A stretch of 64,000 bases of DNA, taken from Streptomyces olivochromogenes (GTDB lineage Bacteria; Actinomycetota; Actinomycetes; Streptomycetales; Streptomycetaceae). The position numbers and the translations under genes were made by a program. The stretch is from the NCBI RefSeq assembly GCF_021538895.1, contig NZ_JADDRL010000038.1, positions 1 to 64,000 on the forward strand, read 5' to 3'. Shown piece after piece: positions 62,128 to 64,000 of the stretch. Under the pieces are notes generated by a model. The model did no database searches and had not been told where the DNA came from. It saw only the letters and a program-made list of their open reading frames with translations. Numbering within the stretch: the first letter of the stretch is position 1; the number at the start of each line of letters is the position of its first letter.

Positions 62128-62556
62128 TCAGTCGATACAGAACTCGTTGCCCTCGATGTCCAGCATCGGGATGCACGCATCATTGCCGTCATACAGCGTT
62201 CGCACGTGTACCGCGCCGAGCGGGACCAGCCGTGCGCACTCGGCCTCAAGTGCGGCGAGCCGCTCTTCGCCCACGAGTCCGGTGCCGACCCGCACGTCAA
62301 GATGCACCCGGTTCTTGACGGCCTTCCCCTCGGGGACGCGCTGGAAGTACAGCCGCGGGCCCACACCTGAGGGATCACTGCAGGCGAACCATGAATCCCG
62401 CTGCTCAGGTGGCTGCGAGCGCTTGAAATCGTCCCAAGTGGCAAACCCCTCCGGTGGCGGCGGTACGACGTACCCCAACACCTCGCACCAGAAGCGAGCG
62501 AGGCGCTCAGGTTCCGCGCAGTCAAAGGTGACTTGGAACTTCTTGATCGATGACAT
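62128..62556 (-). CDS. VOC (glyoxalase-like) family protein
   Basis: 142 residues, one VOC unit: FQVTFDCAEPERLARFWCEVLGYVV, GPRLYFQRVPEGKAVKNRVHLDVRVG and the final strand IPMLDIEGNEFCI. The pattern (PPPPEGFATWDDF insertion) is that of a common Streptomyces glyoxalase-like subgroup. Its substrate is unknown. ATG 62556 is followed by the conserved IKKFQVTFD start. No operon partner. Confidence 0.82.
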   Translation of the reverse strand: MSSIKKFQVTFDCAEPERLARFWCEVLGYVVPPPPEGFATWDDFKRSQPPEQRDSWFACSDPSGVGPRLYFQRVPEGKAVKNRVHLDVRVGTGLVGEERLAALEAECARLVPLGAVHVRTLYDGNDACIPMLDIEGNEFCID

Positions 62557-62734
62557 CGGCGCACCATACCAAGGGACTTCGCCCGCAACCCCGTTCAGAG
62601 AGCGATCCGGCCTGTGGGCTCAGCCGTAATTTCGCCTTCTCGTCATCTCCAGGCCGCCGTTGAGGCCATGTCGCGCTCCCTGAGGACCCAGTTCACTGGA
62701 GCGCCCCCCTCAACCGGACCTGAAAGAGGGACGC

Positions 62735-64000
62735 ATGTCGAGACGTATGCCAAAGCGTGGGCTCATCACGCTCGTTGCCGTCGGCCTTGCCTCATCCGTG
62801 ATGTCGACCGCCACTGCCTCGACGGCCGACGGCCCACTGACGCTCGCCGTGTTCGGCGACTCGCCGTACGGCAAGTCGGCGTACGCGCCCGCGGGTCAGA
62901 GCGCCGACACCTCGCAGTACCAGAAGACCCCGGCCTTCATCGGCACCATCAACGGCGACCCGACGATCAGCGACGTCATCCACGTCGGCGACATCCACTC
63001 GGGCAAGGAGTTCTGCACCGAGGACTACGACGCCTCGATCGCGTCCACGTGGCAGACCTTCGCCAAGCCGCTCATCTACACGCCGGGCGACAACGAGTGG
63101 GCAGACTGCCACAAGGCATCCAGCCTCACCTCACCCGGGCAAGGCGGCGGCTTCTACGACTCGGCCTTCGGTGCGATCAACTACATCGGCACGAGTGGAC
63201 TTTCGACCAACACGGCGGACTGCATCAGCTACCACTGTGGCAACCCGGTCGACAACCTCGCCAAGGTCCGGCAGAACTTCTTCGCCCGGCCCGGCCACAC
63301 CCTCGGCAGCGGGACACTGGACGTGGTCTCTCAGGCCACCGCCTACGACCCAGGCCACCCGGGCGACGCGCAGTACGTCGAGAACGTGATGTGGGCGCAG
63401 AACGACATCGTCTTCGTGACCGTCAACGTGCCGGGTGGCTCGAACAACGACACCGACCCCTGGTACAAGATGCCGACCGCGACTCAGGCGCAGACCGACG
63501 AGCGGGCCAACCGGACCGCAGCCGACGTCCGCTGGCTCGATGCCGCCTTCGCCGACGCACGGGCCAGGCACGCCAAGGCAGTGGTGATCACGGCGCAGGC
63601 CGACATGTGGGACCTCGACGGCAAGACCAAGGACCACCTGACCAACTACGAGCCGATCATCAGCGAGGTCGCGACGAAGACGACCGAGTTCGCCCGCCCG
63701 GTGCTGATGCTCAACGGTGACTCGCACCTGTACCGCTCGGACAACCCGCTGTCGCCGACGGCGACGTGCACCGGCGAGACGGACCCGGCCACCGGCGCCG
63801 GCGTCTGCGCCCACGACCCGGGTAACAACGCGTGGAACGAGCACCCGTACTACAACGTCCCGAACTTCCACCGGATCGTCGTGCACGGCAGCACCACCCC
63901 GCTTGAATGGCTGAAACTGACCGCAGACCCCAACGCCCACCACGCCGTCACCGACACGACCTACGGCCCGTTCAGCTGGCAGCGGATGCCGCAGCCCCAG
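62735..64000 (+). CDS. Secreted metallophosphoesterase (calcineurin-like), 3' end outside window
   Basis: 422 codons, open at the window edge. Signal peptide (LITLVAVGLASSVMSTATAS), then the dimetal phosphoesterase motifs in order: FGDSPYG (Asp42), VGDIHSG, PGDNEWADC and NGDSHLY. The catalytic core is complete within the window. It probably acts outside the cell on phosphate esters; the lack of a sequence downstream hides any C-terminal domain. ATG 62735 follows GAAAGAGGG. Confidence 0.85.
   Translation, partial: MSRRMPKRGLITLVAVGLASSVMSTATASTADGPLTLAVFGDSPYGKSAYAPAGQSADTSQYQKTPAFIGTINGDPTISDVIHVGDIHSGKEFCTEDYDASIASTWQTFAKPLIYTPGDNEWADCHKASSLTSPGQGGGFYDSAFGAINYIGTSGLSTNTADCISYHCGNPVDNLAKVRQNFFARPGHTLGSGTLDVVSQATAYDPGHPGDAQYVENVMWAQNDIVFVTVNVPGGSNNDTDPWYKMPTATQAQTDERANRTAADVRWLDAAFADARARHAKAVVITAQADMWDLDGKTKDHLTNYEPIISEVATKTTEFARPVLMLNGDSHLYRSDNPLSPTATCTGETDPATGAGVCAHDPGNNAWNEHPYYNVPNFHRIVVHGSTTPLEWLKLTADPNAHHAVTDTTYGPFSWQRMPQPQ

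Noticed and set aside
1..64000. CRISPR array, rRNA, tRNA or phage module
   Set aside because: No regularly spaced direct repeats, no rRNA or tRNA structure and no capsid, terminase or integrase genes were seen on either strand.

Overview
The window is high-GC DNA with strongly GC-biased third codon positions, many GTG starts, abundant secreted hydrolases, lipoproteins and Tat-type signals, and several Actinobacteria-typical families (PASTA lipoprotein, DUF485/SSS symporter pair, mycothiol-dependent maleylpyruvate isomerase fold, FGLLP-motif membrane protein). It fits a Streptomyces or a close relative. The density of secreted enzymes, one-gene transcription units, IS relics and gene fragments resembles accessory (arm-like) chromosome. 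I see no rRNA, no convincing tRNA, no CRISPR array, no phage and no core housekeeping cluster.

Layout. 1-4 kb: the 5' part of a GMC oxidoreductase, then a secreted GH18-like protein that has lost its catalytic residues and an M4 metalloprotease. 4-9.3 kb: small lipoproteins, a GRAM-domain protein and a methyltransferase, separated by decayed coding scraps. 9.5-14.8 kb: oleate hydratase, an HTH protein with a tandem operator at its start, and a DUF485/solute-symporter operon. 15-18.5 kb: a GH92 mannosidase with a ricin-type lectin domain and two 12-bp palindromes upstream. 18.5-20.2 kb: a frameshifted metallo-hydrolase and a beta-carbonic anhydrase. 20.7-25.8 kb: a DeoR-regulated ABC importer for a polyol or sugar plus a zinc dehydrogenase; no ATPase gene is present, so a shared ATPase (MsiK type) is presumably used. 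25.8-31.8 kb: PHB-depolymerase-like esterase, M64 peptidase, and an ArsR/DUF5937 regulator divergent from an MFS pump across a 14-bp-arm palindrome.

32-40 kb: two exported berberine-bridge-type flavoproteins flank a secreted vanadium-haloperoxidase homologue. Around them lie relics of a Nudix gene, IS5-like and IS30-like transposases, a truncated universal stress protein and a CBS-domain gene. 40-45 kb: LysR/NmrA/darcynin, then MerR with a BtrH-like cysteine acyltransferase/peptidase behind a 15-bp-arm operator, then HxlR. 45-47.3 kb: a complete IS200/IS605 element (tnpA plus tnpB) sits inside a broken alpha/beta-hydrolase gene that was coupled to an LLM-type flavin oxidoreductase. 48-50 kb: Ohr, a VOC protein and IS701/IS5-like relics. 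50-54.5 kb: cell-wall enzymes (an amidase with a lytic-transglycosylase-like domain, a truncated L,D-transpeptidase-like fragment, and a PBP4-type carboxypeptidase). 55-64 kb: a zinc-ribbon protein, DUF4232 lipoprotein, FGLLP membrane protein, frameshifted maleylpyruvate-isomerase-fold gene, MarR, VOC, and an incomplete secreted metallophosphoesterase.

Most interesting: (i) the haloperoxidase/flavoprotein-oxidase neighbourhood, where oxidase-made peroxide could feed the peroxidase; (ii) the IS605 insertion, whose TnpB guide would match the split host gene; (iii) the GH18 pseudoenzyme; (iv) several near-perfect operator palindromes adjoining named regulators; and (v) two otherwise healthy genes each broken by one missing base in a G run, which may be assembly errors. 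Functions are inferred from motifs read by eye; no database search was run.
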